The notes beneath the pieces are model-generated. The model did no database searches. It worked only from the letters and a program-made list of their open reading frames with translations, and was not told where the DNA came from. The translations under genes were made by a program, and so were the position numbers. 64,000 nt of DNA from Chryseobacterium sp. FP211-J200 (GTDB taxonomy: Bacteria > Bacteroidota > Bacteroidia > Flavobacteriales > Weeksellaceae): the NCBI RefSeq assembly GCF_001643375.1, contig NZ_LSHB01000010.1:1-64000 (forward strand). The letters run 5' to 3'. Of this stretch, positions 17,377-26,853 are shown one piece after another; position 1 is the first letter of the stretch; each line of letters starts with the position of its first letter.

Positions 17377-17689
17377 ACCTTTTTGGAAATTACTTTTGGT
17401 TTTAGGATTGATATCGATCTCCTGTCAGAAAAAAAGCACTGAATTGGATATCAAAATCACCAAACAAAAGACAGGTTACGGTTATCTAATCATTAAAAAT
17501 AAAAAAACTTTTATCAATCAGCCCTATATTCCGGCAATCGCTGGAGACCAAGCCTTCAAGGACAGTTTGCAGGCCAGGAGAACGGCTGATCTGGTCATCA
17601 GAAAAATAAGAAACGCATCGTTTCCCAGGATCTCGATAAATGAACTGGACTCCATGAAGATCGAATACGAGATCCAAAAACTTCAATAG
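17363..17689 (+). CDS. DUF4907 lipoprotein
   Basis: The product is a small lipoprotein (LISISCQKKST) with TKQKTGYGYLIIKNKKTFINQPYIPAIAGDQAFKDSLQARRTADLVIRKI, which matches the DUF4907 family. Three consecutive ATGs (17363, 17366, 17369) lie inside the end of the kelch gene, so it is translationally coupled; I take the first. In flavobacteria DUF4907 proteins accompany kelch lipoproteins, which supports the pair as partners. An attenuator-like hairpin separates it from the downstream kinase. Confidence 0.8.
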   Translation: MMMTRPFWKLLLVLGLISISCQKKSTELDIKITKQKTGYGYLIIKNKKTFINQPYIPAIAGDQAFKDSLQARRTADLVIRKIRNASFPRISINELDSMKIEYEIQKLQ

Positions 17690-17693
17690 CAAT

Positions 17694-17725
17694 AATTCCT
17701 TCGATGCTTTTATCGGAGGAATTTT
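17694..17725 (+). terminator. Hairpin between the lipoprotein pair and the kinase gene
   Basis: AATTCCTTCGAT and ATCGGAGGAATT pair over 12 bases with one wobble, followed by only a short T-run. It may be a partial terminator that lowers readthrough into the two-component genes. Confidence 0.6.
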
Positions 17726-17755
17726 GCTCGTTAAAATAATAATAAAAAAAGTGTT

Positions 17756-18802
17756 ATGAAAAACCCATTCAAAAGAATCAAATCGACCTATGTTTACCAC
17801 TTTGTGATTTGGATCATTCTGATTTTCTTCAAATTCATCATGGATTATTCTGTATTTGGAAATCTGATGTTATGGATGAATCTGAAGGTATTAGGAGTTT
17901 TCATGACCATTTTTTATTTGAATTACGCCTTGTTTCTGCCATTCATCATCAAACAAGATCCAAAGACCAGAATCACGATCGTCTTTACTTTTATCGTGAT
18001 CTATGTTGCTTGCTTCTTTTTATTCATGCCGACGATGCCGAATCATCCGCCTTTCCCTCCAAAAGATTTTCCAAAACCAAGAAGAATGATGAAGCCGTTT
18101 GAACAGGGACTCAATTTTCATGAGATCATCTTCAAGATCGGGCTATTCTCTATCGTTTTCAGTACGCTCCTTTTCTTTGTTGATAAATGGCTGGAAAATC
18201 AAAAAATGTTAAAAGCGCTGGAGTTCGAGAGAAAATCCAGCGAACTGAAGATCCTGAGGGAACAGATCAATCCTCATTTTTTCTTCAATGCGTTGAACAG
18301 TATTTATTCGTTATCAATTACCCAATCCAAAGATACGCCGAGAGTAATTTTAATTCTATCCGACATTATGCGTTATGTTCTGAATGATAAGAATGGACAG
18401 AAAAACAATCTCAACGATGAGATCATCAATATCAAAAAGTATATCGAGATACAGTCTATTAGATTTAATAAATTCAATAATATCAACTGGCAGTTCTATG
18501 GCAACTTCGAAGCTTACCAGATCGAGCCACTTTTGCTTTTGACCTTTATAGAAAATGCCTTCAAATATGCAGATTTCAGTAAAGGACCACTTGATATTTT
18601 AATTGATCTCAAGGAAAATGTTCTCAACTTCAATGTCAAGAATTTCTACGAGACCAAACCTAGCGAGAGAACCGACAACAATAAACTGGGAATCAAGAAC
18701 ACCAAAATGAAACTGGATCTCCTCTATCCCGAAAAATATAAGCTGGAAATCCACGACAACGGCTCTGAATACGAAATCAATCTAACCCTTCAACTAGACT
18801 AA
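17756..18802 (+). CDS. LytS/YehU-type sensor histidine kinase
   Basis: The 348-residue protein has four predicted membrane helices in the first 145 residues and then a His_kinase domain of the LytS type. The phospho-acceptor motif is REQINPHFFFNALNSIYSLS, the N-box LLLLTFIENAFKYADF, and the G-box LGIKNTKMKLDLLYP. No dedicated extracellular domain is present; sensing is probably membrane-embedded. The response regulator starts 6 bases after its stop. Location behind the kelch/DUF4907 pair suggests that pair may be part of its signal input or output. Confidence 0.93.
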   Translation: MKNPFKRIKSTYVYHFVIWIILIFFKFIMDYSVFGNLMLWMNLKVLGVFMTIFYLNYALFLPFIIKQDPKTRITIVFTFIVIYVACFFLFMPTMPNHPPFPPKDFPKPRRMMKPFEQGLNFHEIIFKIGLFSIVFSTLLFFVDKWLENQKMLKALEFERKSSELKILREQINPHFFFNALNSIYSLSITQSKDTPRVILILSDIMRYVLNDKNGQKNNLNDEIINIKKYIEIQSIRFNKFNNINWQFYGNFEAYQIEPLLLLTFIENAFKYADFSKGPLDILIDLKENVLNFNVKNFYETKPSERTDNNKLGIKNTKMKLDLLYPEKYKLEIHDNGSEYEINLTLQLD

Positions 18803-18808
18803 AAAAAA

Positions 18809-19513
18809 ATGAATTGTATCATTGTAGATGACGAGGAACTAGCGCACCACGTGATTGAAGAATATATCTCGAGGATTCCTTTTCTGAATCTGGTTGCCAA
18901 TTGCTACGACATTCAGGAAACCATCGGTGTTTTACAAAACAACAGCGTTGACTTGATCTTCCTGGACATCAATCTCCCCAACATTTCAGGCATCGAGTTT
19001 CTGAAAAGCTTCAACAAACTTCCGAATGTGATCATCACAACGGCTTATGACAACTGCGCCATCCAAGGTTTTGAGATGGATGTCATTGATTATCTGCTGA
19101 AGCCTTTTTCATTCGAAAGATTCCTGAAAGCAGCCTACAAAAGTTTTAACCTGACGAATAACAAAAAGCTGTTGCAGGAAACCACGTCTGCCATCCGGGA
19201 GTCCTTCATCTTCGTACGATCCAACAACGAGGACGTCAAACTAAATCTGGAAGAGATCACAAGAATCAATGCGCTGAAGGATTACATCATCATCTACACC
19301 AATACTCGGAAACTGATCGTGCACCAAACCATGAAGTCCATTATGGAGAAAATCAATTATGAAAATTTTATCCGGGTTCACAATTCGCATATTGTTTCGC
19401 TTCATCACCTTCAAAGTGTGGGGAAAAACAGCATCATGATAGGTGACGAGAGAATTCCTGTGAGCGAAAAGTACAAACCTTTTTTAACTGGAATTATTGA
19501 AAGATATAAGTAA
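18809..19513 (+). CDS. LytTR-family response regulator
   Basis: The 234-residue protein pairs a receiver domain (phospho-acceptor D53 in LIFLDINLP, acidic DDEE at 7-10, K in LLKPFSF) with a C-terminal LytTR DNA-binding domain. The latter is visible in FIFVRSNNEDVKLNLEEITRINALKDYIIIY and IRVHNSHIVSLHHL. It forms the cognate pair with the kinase directly upstream. LytTR regulators bind direct repeats upstream of target promoters; I did not identify such repeats with confidence here. Confidence 0.95.
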   Translation: MNCIIVDDEELAHHVIEEYISRIPFLNLVANCYDIQETIGVLQNNSVDLIFLDINLPNISGIEFLKSFNKLPNVIITTAYDNCAIQGFEMDVIDYLLKPFSFERFLKAAYKSFNLTNNKKLLQETTSAIRESFIFVRSNNEDVKLNLEEITRINALKDYIIIYTNTRKLIVHQTMKSIMEKINYENFIRVHNSHIVSLHHLQSVGKNSIMIGDERIPVSEKYKPFLTGIIERYK

Positions 19514-19584
19514 AATTTCCTTAGATTGATTTTATTCATTAAAATATAAATTTTATATTCACGGTCTTAAAAAAACCATTGAAT

Positions 19585-20292
19585 ATGAGTGTTCACATTA
19601 GTGCTAAAAAAGGAGAAATCGCCAAGACCGTTTTGATGCCCGGCGATCCGTTGAGAGCTAAATATATTGCTGATAATTATCTGACCGATGCCAAATTGGT
19701 AAGTCAAACGAGAAACATCTTTTTCTACACCGGACTTTACAAAGGAAAGGAGATCACCGTTGGAGCCAGCGGAATGGGATTTCCAAGTATCGGAATTTAT
19801 TCTTTCGAATTGTTTACAGAATATGAAGTTGATACGATCATCAGAATTGGGACTTGTGGTGCTTATTCCACGGATTTGAAATTATTTGATATTCTAAATG
19901 TAGAAAATGCGGCGAGCGAAAGTACGTATGCAAAATTTGCCTGGGGAATCGAAGAAGAGTTGATCTCTCACCAAGGAATTGCCTTTGATAAGATCAATGA
20001 AACAGCAAAAGAATTAGGACTTGATGCGAAAGCAACGAACATCCACTCCAGCGACATTTTCTACAGAAAAGACCCAGCTGTTCCCGAAATTGCAGTGAAG
20101 CATAACTGTCCTGCAGTCGAGATGGAAGCTTTTGCATTGTTTGCCAATGCGAAACATTTGGGTAAAAATGCGGCTACGATCCTGACTGTTTCCGATATCA
20201 TCCCAACGCATGAGCAGATCTCTGCTGACCAGAGAGAACAGGCCTTGAGAACGATGATGGAGTTGTCATTGGAAACTGCTTTGAAGTTTTAA
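19585..20292 (+). CDS. deoD: Purine-nucleoside phosphorylase, DeoD type
   Basis: The 235-residue protein starts at the ATG at 19585, giving MSVHISAKKGEIAKTVLMPGDPLRAKYIADNYL, as in hexameric DeoD enzymes. Key segments are GMGFPSIGIYSFEL, RIGTCGAYS, VEMEAFALFANA and TVSDIIPTHEQIS, covering phosphate and purine/ribose binding. It cleaves purine (deoxy)nucleosides with phosphate in nucleoside salvage. It stands alone, with its own strong terminator downstream. Confidence 0.96.
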   Translation: MSVHISAKKGEIAKTVLMPGDPLRAKYIADNYLTDAKLVSQTRNIFFYTGLYKGKEITVGASGMGFPSIGIYSFELFTEYEVDTIIRIGTCGAYSTDLKLFDILNVENAASESTYAKFAWGIEEELISHQGIAFDKINETAKELGLDAKATNIHSSDIFYRKDPAVPEIAVKHNCPAVEMEAFALFANAKHLGKNAATILTVSDIIPTHEQISADQREQALRTMMELSLETALKF

Positions 20293-20315
20293 ATTGAACT
20301 TTATATCATTAAAAT

Positions 20316-20350
20316 AAAAAACGCCTTATGACAATTCATAAGGCGTTTTT
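20316..20350. terminator. Bidirectional terminator
   Basis: AAAACGCCTTATG and CATAAGGCGTTTT form a long hairpin with A- and T-runs on the flanks. It serves deoD (plus) and the convergent metalloprotease gene (minus). Confidence 0.9.
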
Positions 20351-20370
20351 GTATGATCAGAGATCTCGAA

Positions 20371-22917
20371 TTACTTCTTGATCACTTTTACAGAGTTGCT
20401 TTCTGTTTCAGAATTCACTTTCAGGATGTAAGTTCCGTTCAGCAATTGGCTCATATCCAATGAAGCATTTTTCGTATTCACATTGAATCTTTGAATCAGC
20501 TGTCCAGCCACATTGTACACTTCAATATTTTTCAGGTTAGAGTTATTTTTATTCTGAATGGTTACAAAACCAGAAGTTGGATTTGGAAACACCTGGATAC
20601 CGTTTTGTTTCTGCGCATCTTCTACAGCAAGAGTAGCACAGTTGTAAACATAGATCTCATCCAGATACCAACCATCGATACCGTTGCAACCGTCAGTTCC
20701 AATCTCAAAACGGAACTTGATATTAGATCCGGAGGTCACGCCGATCTTGGAAAGATCGATGACACTTTGTCCCCAACTTCCGCCAAGAGATCCACCATCT
20801 GTTCCTGTGAAGGCACGTTGTCCTTTCAAAGGATTATCGTTTCCACTATTTGCAAGTACGGCGTTGTACGAATTTTGAGTAAATGCAGTAGGCGGAATCA
20901 AAGTCCAAGAACCACCATTTACACTGTATTTTATATTTCCGCCATCATAAGCAGATTCTGTTGCCACGTAATGATTGAAAGCCATCTCATATTTCCCAGC
21001 TGAGAATGCAGGGAAAGTAATGGTTGGACTTTCTATACGCAAAATTCCGTTTTGAAGACTTGTTGTACAGTTTCCGTTGATCGGATCGGCACCAAATATG
21101 GCCTTTCCTGTTCTTCCTTTTGGTAAGTTATCTATCACGACCCAATTTCTCTCTTCCCAAGTAGCAGCATTCGTAGGAACATTTGTAACGGTCCAGTTGC
21201 CTAGGCCATTTTCCCAATCCTCTTTGAAAAGCGGAGCAGAAGTCGCAGCGCCACAAAGATCTGGCGTTGCGCTGAGAATAGGTACATAATTACACTGATC
21301 AACCGGAGAAGATCTCAGCTGAACTGCTAAGATCCCGTTCTTCACATTTTCCACATCAGCAGTTGTGAAAGCTTGGCCAGTCAAACCTGCAGCTGTTGTC
21401 GTCGTAGACAATCCTTCCAGGTTGATTCCTATCAGATCATTAGCTGCAGCTTCCAAAGCATCGGCAAAATTTGAAAAATCACTCGTTGGCGTCAAGTAGT
21501 TTTTCTGAGCTCTCCACCAAAGATGTGCTGCCTTAACAAATCCAATACTTGGCATCGTGTAGCCATTGTACGTGCCGCCATCCACAAGAAGTGCATACAA
21601 ATGGTTTGGCACCCCAGAGTTGGAGTGAACACCACCACTGTCTGTGGTTCCGCAGAAGTAATTAGAAGTATCCAAAACTCTTCCCGGATCACCATTACAG
21701 TTGGGATTCCACATATCGCGGATCGGTGCTCCAAAAGCTGTTGCATCTTCGCCTATTTTCCAGCGGATCGACCCAGAATTACAAGCTGTAGTGGTTCTCA
21801 CACTTACATTTTCGCCTTCATCCTCATAGTTATTGAATAGATCGATGGTTTCTCCCCAAACATCCGAATAAGATTCATTAAGTGCACCCGACTGGTATTG
21901 ATAGATTAAACCACTGGTGTATTCTGTGTAAGCGTGCCCCCACTCGTGAGCTACCACATCATCCGAAGCTGTTCCAGTACAGTAATTAGCTGTTACGCCA
22001 TTCCAGTTCGCATTTGGACAATTGATGTTCGGATTGTTGTTGATGGTCACCATTGTTGCATCTGTACTGTTGTAAGAGACATAGCCAAAAGCATTTTTGA
22101 AGAAGTTGTAAACGTGTTCAGACGTCACCACTTCATTTTGCTGCCACTTATCTAGTGTTCCGGGGAATGCATCGCCTTCTTTCCATTTCAGGTTTGTAGC
22201 ATTGGTATTGGTTTCATAAAGTTTTCTCTCGATAGGATGAATACCTGTGAACTGCTCTACCAATTCTCCCGTATGTGCGTCGATAAAAAGGAATTCTCTT
22301 ACATCATTTTTATTAGTTACTTCTACCTCATAAGCCAAATAAGAAGTGACTACTCCACCTTGAACTAAGTTTTTCGGAAAGATCAAAAGATTGTTTTTTC
22401 CAATCTCCAGAGGAACATTGTTATCGGTCAAATTTTGTTTTGCAACCAGACCTTTTGCAATACTTGCAGCTTGCTGGGAAGAAATATCCGGGGTTGCATT
22501 GACCTTGATATTGGAGATCGCATTGCCATTGATAGATGTCAGTTCTTCTTCTCCATTAAAATGAAATTTCAAGATTCCATCATAAACGGGAACACCTTGA
22601 TATTGCTGTCTGTAGATCACATTCTTCAAGCCGTAATTATCCGTTGTCTCTTCTACAAAGACAAGATCATTGATCGATCTCAAATTGAAAGCTTTGAAGT
22701 TTTCTGCCAGAAATTCTGCAGTTTTAGCTTTTGCCCCAGCAGACTTCAGTTGTAGTGAAGTAGAATTTCCGAAACGGATAAAGTTGGGATTGGAGGTGCT
22801 GTTACTAATCGTAACGCTGGCATTGGTTTCTTTTTTAAGTTTTGTAAGTTCTTTTGATTCCTGAGCAAATGCGCATAAATAGCCTAATGCAAGAACCAGA
22901 GATAGAGTTTTCTTCAT
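20371..22917 (-). CDS. Secreted M4 (thermolysin-like) metalloprotease with type IX sorting domain
   Basis: The 848-residue protein (ATG at 22917; an earlier in-frame start would bury the signal peptide) has a signal peptide and an FTP/PepSY propeptide to about residue 225. The M4 catalytic domain has HEWGH (324-328), the third zinc ligand E348 in LNESYSDVWGE and the transition-state histidine region DSGGVHSNSGVPN. A beta-sandwich region with possible carbohydrate or protein binding follows (about 570-760). The C-terminal type IX sorting domain (IQVFPNPTSG, NGTYILKVNS) directs export across the outer membrane. Confidence 0.95.
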   Translation of the reverse strand: MKKTLSLVLALGYLCAFAQESKELTKLKKETNASVTISNSTSNPNFIRFGNSTSLQLKSAGAKAKTAEFLAENFKAFNLRSINDLVFVEETTDNYGLKNVIYRQQYQGVPVYDGILKFHFNGEEELTSINGNAISNIKVNATPDISSQQAASIAKGLVAKQNLTDNNVPLEIGKNNLLIFPKNLVQGGVVTSYLAYEVEVTNKNDVREFLFIDAHTGELVEQFTGIHPIERKLYETNTNATNLKWKEGDAFPGTLDKWQQNEVVTSEHVYNFFKNAFGYVSYNSTDATMVTINNNPNINCPNANWNGVTANYCTGTASDDVVAHEWGHAYTEYTSGLIYQYQSGALNESYSDVWGETIDLFNNYEDEGENVSVRTTTACNSGSIRWKIGEDATAFGAPIRDMWNPNCNGDPGRVLDTSNYFCGTTDSGGVHSNSGVPNHLYALLVDGGTYNGYTMPSIGFVKAAHLWWRAQKNYLTPTSDFSNFADALEAAANDLIGINLEGLSTTTTAAGLTGQAFTTADVENVKNGILAVQLRSSPVDQCNYVPILSATPDLCGAATSAPLFKEDWENGLGNWTVTNVPTNAATWEERNWVVIDNLPKGRTGKAIFGADPINGNCTTSLQNGILRIESPTITFPAFSAGKYEMAFNHYVATESAYDGGNIKYSVNGGSWTLIPPTAFTQNSYNAVLANSGNDNPLKGQRAFTGTDGGSLGGSWGQSVIDLSKIGVTSGSNIKFRFEIGTDGCNGIDGWYLDEIYVYNCATLAVEDAQKQNGIQVFPNPTSGFVTIQNKNNSNLKNIEVYNVAGQLIQRFNVNTKNASLDMSQLLNGTYILKVNSETESNSVKVIKK

Positions 22918-22937
22918 TTTTAAATTTTCTTTAAAAA

Positions 22938-22945
22938 CAAATATA
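22938..22945 (-). promoter_or_regulatory. Promoter -7 box for the metalloprotease
   Basis: The minus strand reads TATATTTG, matching the Bacteroidota TAnnTTTG box, about 20 bases before the ATG at 22917. A TTG lies 23 bases further upstream, a loose fit to the -33 element. Confidence 0.45.
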
Positions 22946-22998
22946 GGGATTATTCCATGCAATTAAATCAATGATATACCATAAATAATGACAAATTG

Positions 22999-24375
22999 TT
23001 AAAAACTCAACCCCGATACATTCATCTGCAATTGGGCTTTGGTGTCGATGACGATGGTGATGTATTTTTCCGATAATAGAAATTGTGTAGGCTTCAGATC
23101 TATAACATTGCCTTGCAGTCGGATTCCTTTTACATACTCTTTGTTGAAGTTATCGACCATGCTTTTCTTAGAAGAATTCTCGATATCCAACAGTGGAATG
23201 CCGTAATCCTTTTCTATCATTCTTCGGATCTTGCCTTCGAAGAGAACAGTCAAAGCTTTTTGGAAAAAATTCTTGGTCTTAAGATTGAAATCGGTGACAT
23301 TGAGTTTGATCTTATGTTCTTCCGCACTGTAGAATGGTTTCCCTTTGATGAAAGCCGTCCCGTTCACTTCGCCCGTTGTTTGCGCTTCTATCACGATGTT
23401 CTCTTTTTCTTGATAGACCTTGATATCGGTGATCTTCACTTTTTGATCTTCGCTGCTCATCGCAAATTCTTTATTAAGGAATTGTTGTTTGGCAATCCTT
23501 GTGGCTTCATCGAAACTGATATTCGCAGTTGTTTGAAGATTGAATATGTTTGGAAGATTGGGATTCAATGTAAAATTGGGAATCGTGTTGACATCTCTTG
23601 TCGCCAAAGGCACTTGCCCAACATAAGTTTCGGAATAAAGGTCAATTCCAATGGTCATTTTGATCTTATCCTGAAAAACCTGAAGCGGCGACATATAAGT
23701 AGTTTGCGGCGAAATCTTCAACCAAGTGTTATATTCTTCCGAAACATTGATCGGTTTTGAAAATTGATTCCAGGCCATCACGAGGTAAGGCTGAAGGTTG
23801 AACTGCGATTTGATCTGCTGATCGATAATGGTCGTGAATTTATTCTGTTGTTCCTTCAATGTACTTTCGATCAGCGGAGCAATCGGTATCTTGATCTTCC
23901 CATAGTCCAAAACCGGTTTCTGCGTCCACACGAATCCCGCTGTTGTGGTTTTGGTGTTCAGTTTCCAATCAGGAGCTGCGGCAATCGTTGTAATGAAATT
24001 CATTATCAGGTTGAAATTGGTATCTTGGTACACATAATACCCGAAAGTTCCGTAACCTTTTTCCGCCCATATTTTCAACGGAACAGATATCATCAAGCGG
24101 TTTCCAGTCAAGGCTTTTATAGCGATGTTCCCTTGCTTTTCTACTTTCACTTTGAACTGGTCATTTTTGTTGTCTGTGTAAGACTGATCTTCGTACAAAA
24201 CACCTTTCACGGATTGATTGATCAAACTATTGATCTCTGAAATTGGAAGTGAAACCGGCAATGTGATATTGGATTTGATCTTTGGCAAGATGTAAACCGG
24301 CTGTGGTGCCTGAGAAAAAGCGATGAAACTGATCAGTAAAAAATATAATGCTGTGAACTTTCGAATTGGATCCAT
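22999..24375 (-). CDS. DUF4403 exported protein
   Basis: The 458-residue protein has a signal peptide (ends IAFSQ). Its mature part begins PQPVYILPKIKSNITLPVSLPISEINSLINQSVKG, characteristic of DUF4403, a Bacteroidota/proteobacterial family with a lipid-transfer-like tubular fold that is biochemically undefined. Two DUF4403-type halves are suggested by repeated strand-rich segments. It is monocistronic by spacing, between the protease gene and a repeat-bearing gap. Confidence 0.85.
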   Translation of the reverse strand: MDPIRKFTALYFLLISFIAFSQAPQPVYILPKIKSNITLPVSLPISEINSLINQSVKGVLYEDQSYTDNKNDQFKVKVEKQGNIAIKALTGNRLMISVPLKIWAEKGYGTFGYYVYQDTNFNLIMNFITTIAAAPDWKLNTKTTTAGFVWTQKPVLDYGKIKIPIAPLIESTLKEQQNKFTTIIDQQIKSQFNLQPYLVMAWNQFSKPINVSEEYNTWLKISPQTTYMSPLQVFQDKIKMTIGIDLYSETYVGQVPLATRDVNTIPNFTLNPNLPNIFNLQTTANISFDEATRIAKQQFLNKEFAMSSEDQKVKITDIKVYQEKENIVIEAQTTGEVNGTAFIKGKPFYSAEEHKIKLNVTDFNLKTKNFFQKALTVLFEGKIRRMIEKDYGIPLLDIENSSKKSMVDNFNKEYVKGIRLQGNVIDLKPTQFLLSEKYITIVIDTKAQLQMNVSGLSF

Positions 24376-24431
24376 AACTATTTTTGATGAAATTTAAAAC
24401 GCAAAATTAATGGTTTTATTGATGACAAAAG

Positions 24432-24463
24432 AAAAGAGAGCAGGGAAATCCTACTCTCTTTTT
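24432..24463 (-). terminator. Terminator downstream of the GH97 gene
   Basis: Seen on the minus strand, an AAAAGAGAG/CTCTCTTTT stem with inner AGG/CCT pairs is followed by a T-rich run. It lies about 270 bases past the GH97 stop, beyond the repeats, so those would be transcribed as a 3' UTR. Confidence 0.6.
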
Positions 24464-24543
24464 AGTCATATTTTATAATGATTTGAATTAAAAAAAACAA
24501 ACTTCTGCAAGTCCGATGAATAGAAGGTTTGCAAGCGCCTCAT

Positions 24544-24609
24544 AAAACCTCTTGACCTTTTGACCAAAACATCTTGACCTTTTGACTAAAACCTCTTGAC
24601 CTTTTTATG
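24544..24609. repeat. Three tandem copies of a 22-bp repeat
   Basis: Units at 24544-24565, 24566-24587 and 24588-24609 share AAAACCTCTTGACCTTTTGA with few changes. They lie in the 360-bp gap between GH97 and DUF4403. No function is apparent. Confidence 0.8.
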
Positions 24610-24629
24610 AAGACATACTGAGGTTTTTA

Positions 24630-24698
24630 CAGGTCGCTCCCATGGAGCTCAGCTGAACTTGTACAACATGGTTCTACTGACAGGTCGCCACTCCGTGG
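24630..24698. repeat. Two palindromic repeat units of the CAGGTCGC family
   Basis: ACAGGTCGCTCC runs into the hairpin GCTCCCATGGAGC (24636-24648). GACAGGTCGCC runs into CCACTCCGTGG (24688-24698). Both match the repeat family seen near 10.46 and 45.34 kb. The remaining part of this gap shows nothing else I can identify. Confidence 0.6.
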
Positions 24699-24735
24699 TT
24701 TTATCACCTAAACATCTGATGATCTCTTACTAAAG

Positions 24736-26742
24736 TTAAAGCTTCGTCAAAATAATCGCTACACCACCACTTCTCGCCAAGTCAACGGACAAGATCGTTT
24801 TGCTGTCCACTTCTTTCTCCTCGATGATGATCGGATAAGGATTCGTTTCGTAGTCTGCACCTTTTCCATCTCGGAAGATCTTCGCTTTGTATTTTTTATT
24901 TGCGTCCAAGAACTTCAAATCTAGTTTTACAGTTCTCGCATCTTTGTTGGTGATGCTTCCCAAGAACCAATTATCAGTCGCTTTATCTCTTCTGGCAATC
25001 GTTACAAATTCTCCGATCTTCGCATCTGGCACTACCGTTTTGCTCCAATCTGTCGGGCAAGAGGTGATGAATTCAAAAGCTGGGTTGTTTTCATAATTCT
25101 CTATCATGTCAGACGCCATCTGGAGTGGACTGTAGATGACAACAGACAATGCCAGCTGTTTCGCCAAGGTCGTATGAACTTTTGTATTCGGCAAGACAGG
25201 ATTTGTGAAGTTGAAAGTTCCCGGCGTGAAGTCAATCGGGCCAGCCAAACCTCTCGTAAACGGAATGATGGTCGTGTGTTCCGGCGGATTGCCACCATCT
25301 TTGGACCAAGCATCCCATTCCTGACCTCTCACGCCTTCCTGCGTCATCAGATTCGGAAGTGTTCTCTGCAAACCTGTTGGCATTACGGGTTCGTGGTTGT
25401 CGATCATTATTTTGTGCTTCGCGGCTTCTTCAATCACTTTTCTGTAATGACGAACGCCGTACTGGCTGCTGTGAGGTTGTTTGCCATCCAATTTCCCACC
25501 CACGTAACCTGTCTTCACTACATCTACGCCATATTTTTTGTAATAAGCAAAAGCATCGCTCATTTGGTTTTCGTAGTTCACTGTGTTTCCTGCCGTCTCG
25601 TGATGACCAATTAAAGTTACATTTTTGGACTTTGCGTAATCTGTGATCTTCTTAATGTCAAAATCAGGATATGGATCTGTAAACTTGAAGTCTTTCCAGT
25701 CTTCCCAGCCTTTGTTCCAGCCTTCTACCAAGACGCCTGAGAACTTATGTTTCGCAGCGAAGTCGATATATCTGAGAACATTTTCGGTTTTTGCACCGTG
25801 TGTTGGTCCCGCTTTCCAAGTATACTTTTCCATATGGATCGCCCACCAGATCCCGATGTAGCGTCCAGGTTTGATCCACGACACGTCTCCAAGTTTGTTT
25901 GGTTCGTTCAGATTCAGCATCAATCTTGAAAGCATGAGGTCACCAGCAGAATTGGCAATGATCATTGTTCTCCACGGCGTGTTGAATGGTGCTTTTGCAA
26001 ATACTTTCTCGCCAGTCGCCCAAGGTGTCAAATAACTTTTTAGTTTAGTTGAATTTTCAACTTTCGCAAGATTCATTGATGCATAATCTGTTAGATTTGC
26101 TTGATGAACGGTCAGGAATAAGCCTGACTTTGTTTCCATCGTCAAAGGAGTTGCAACCGTGTCTATCTTTGAAATTGGATTGGACTTGAACAAGCCTTCG
26201 TAAAATTCTGTATTGTAAGGAATCGACCATGTTTTGTGGTCCTCAGGAAAATTAAATTCCGTCAACTCATCCATTATGACAAATTCATTCAGATTCTTTT
26301 GCTTAGGGAATTCGTATCGGAAACCGAAGCCGTCGTCATAAACTTTAAAATCGATGATGAATTCTCTGGAAAGCTTTGAATTGTCCTTAACCAAGACCTT
26401 CATCTCGTTGTAATGATTTCGTACCTCGATCTCTTCGCCCCAAGGTTGTTTCCAGGTTTCATCAAATTTAGAATGGGAAATATTCTTGACAGACAGATTG
26501 TCCTTAAGCGAACCATCTTTCAAATCAAAACCAAGAAATGATGGATTCAAGATCGATTTTCCTTCTTTGGAAACTTTGTAATAGATCTTGGATTTGTCCA
26601 ATCCTACTTCCAAGACGATCTTCCCATCGGGTGATTTGACCGTGCTATTTTTGAGTGTTTGTGCAAATGTCATCGGTGAAAATCCAATCAACACGACAAA
26701 CAGACAGAAGACCTTCAGCAGATCTTTGTGGTGTAATTTCAT
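24736..26742 (-). CDS. Glycoside hydrolase family 97, probable alpha-glucosidase
   Basis: The 668-residue protein has a signal peptide (ending TFAQ), an N-terminal beta-sandwich (about 30-285), a (beta/alpha)8 barrel (about 290-560) and a C-terminal beta domain, the GH97 layout. Candidate catalytic/calcium glutamates are E382 (HHETAGN), E451 (NHEPVMPTG) and E475 (GQEWDAW), whose spacing agrees with the inverting SusB enzyme. A retaining alpha-galactosidase would instead use an aspartate nucleophile. It is likely periplasmic and would release glucose from alpha-glucans. No SusC/SusD genes adjoin it. Confidence 0.88.
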   Translation of the reverse strand: MKLHHKDLLKVFCLFVVLIGFSPMTFAQTLKNSTVKSPDGKIVLEVGLDKSKIYYKVSKEGKSILNPSFLGFDLKDGSLKDNLSVKNISHSKFDETWKQPWGEEIEVRNHYNEMKVLVKDNSKLSREFIIDFKVYDDGFGFRYEFPKQKNLNEFVIMDELTEFNFPEDHKTWSIPYNTEFYEGLFKSNPISKIDTVATPLTMETKSGLFLTVHQANLTDYASMNLAKVENSTKLKSYLTPWATGEKVFAKAPFNTPWRTMIIANSAGDLMLSRLMLNLNEPNKLGDVSWIKPGRYIGIWWAIHMEKYTWKAGPTHGAKTENVLRYIDFAAKHKFSGVLVEGWNKGWEDWKDFKFTDPYPDFDIKKITDYAKSKNVTLIGHHETAGNTVNYENQMSDAFAYYKKYGVDVVKTGYVGGKLDGKQPHSSQYGVRHYRKVIEEAAKHKIMIDNHEPVMPTGLQRTLPNLMTQEGVRGQEWDAWSKDGGNPPEHTTIIPFTRGLAGPIDFTPGTFNFTNPVLPNTKVHTTLAKQLALSVVIYSPLQMASDMIENYENNPAFEFITSCPTDWSKTVVPDAKIGEFVTIARRDKATDNWFLGSITNKDARTVKLDLKFLDANKKYKAKIFRDGKGADYETNPYPIIIEEKEVDSKTILSVDLARSGGVAIILTKL

Positions 26743-26804
26743 TAATACTAATTTTTAAGGTTTATATATACCAACAAAAATACACTATTGAAATTACTCC
26801 ATAA

Positions 26805-26834
26805 AAAAAACCATCCCTAAAAGAGATGGTTTTA
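26805..26834 (-). terminator. Terminator of the ribosomal protein operon
   Basis: AAAACCATC and GATGGTTTT form a hairpin 20 bases past the rplQ stop with T-runs on the minus strand. It closes the long rplC-rplQ transcript. Confidence 0.8.
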
Positions 26835-26853
26835 TATTTAAAAACTTAGATTC

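Noticed and set aside
21523-21840. Open frames opposite the metalloprotease
   Set aside because: The opposite strand carries the complete M4 motifs; these frames have none.
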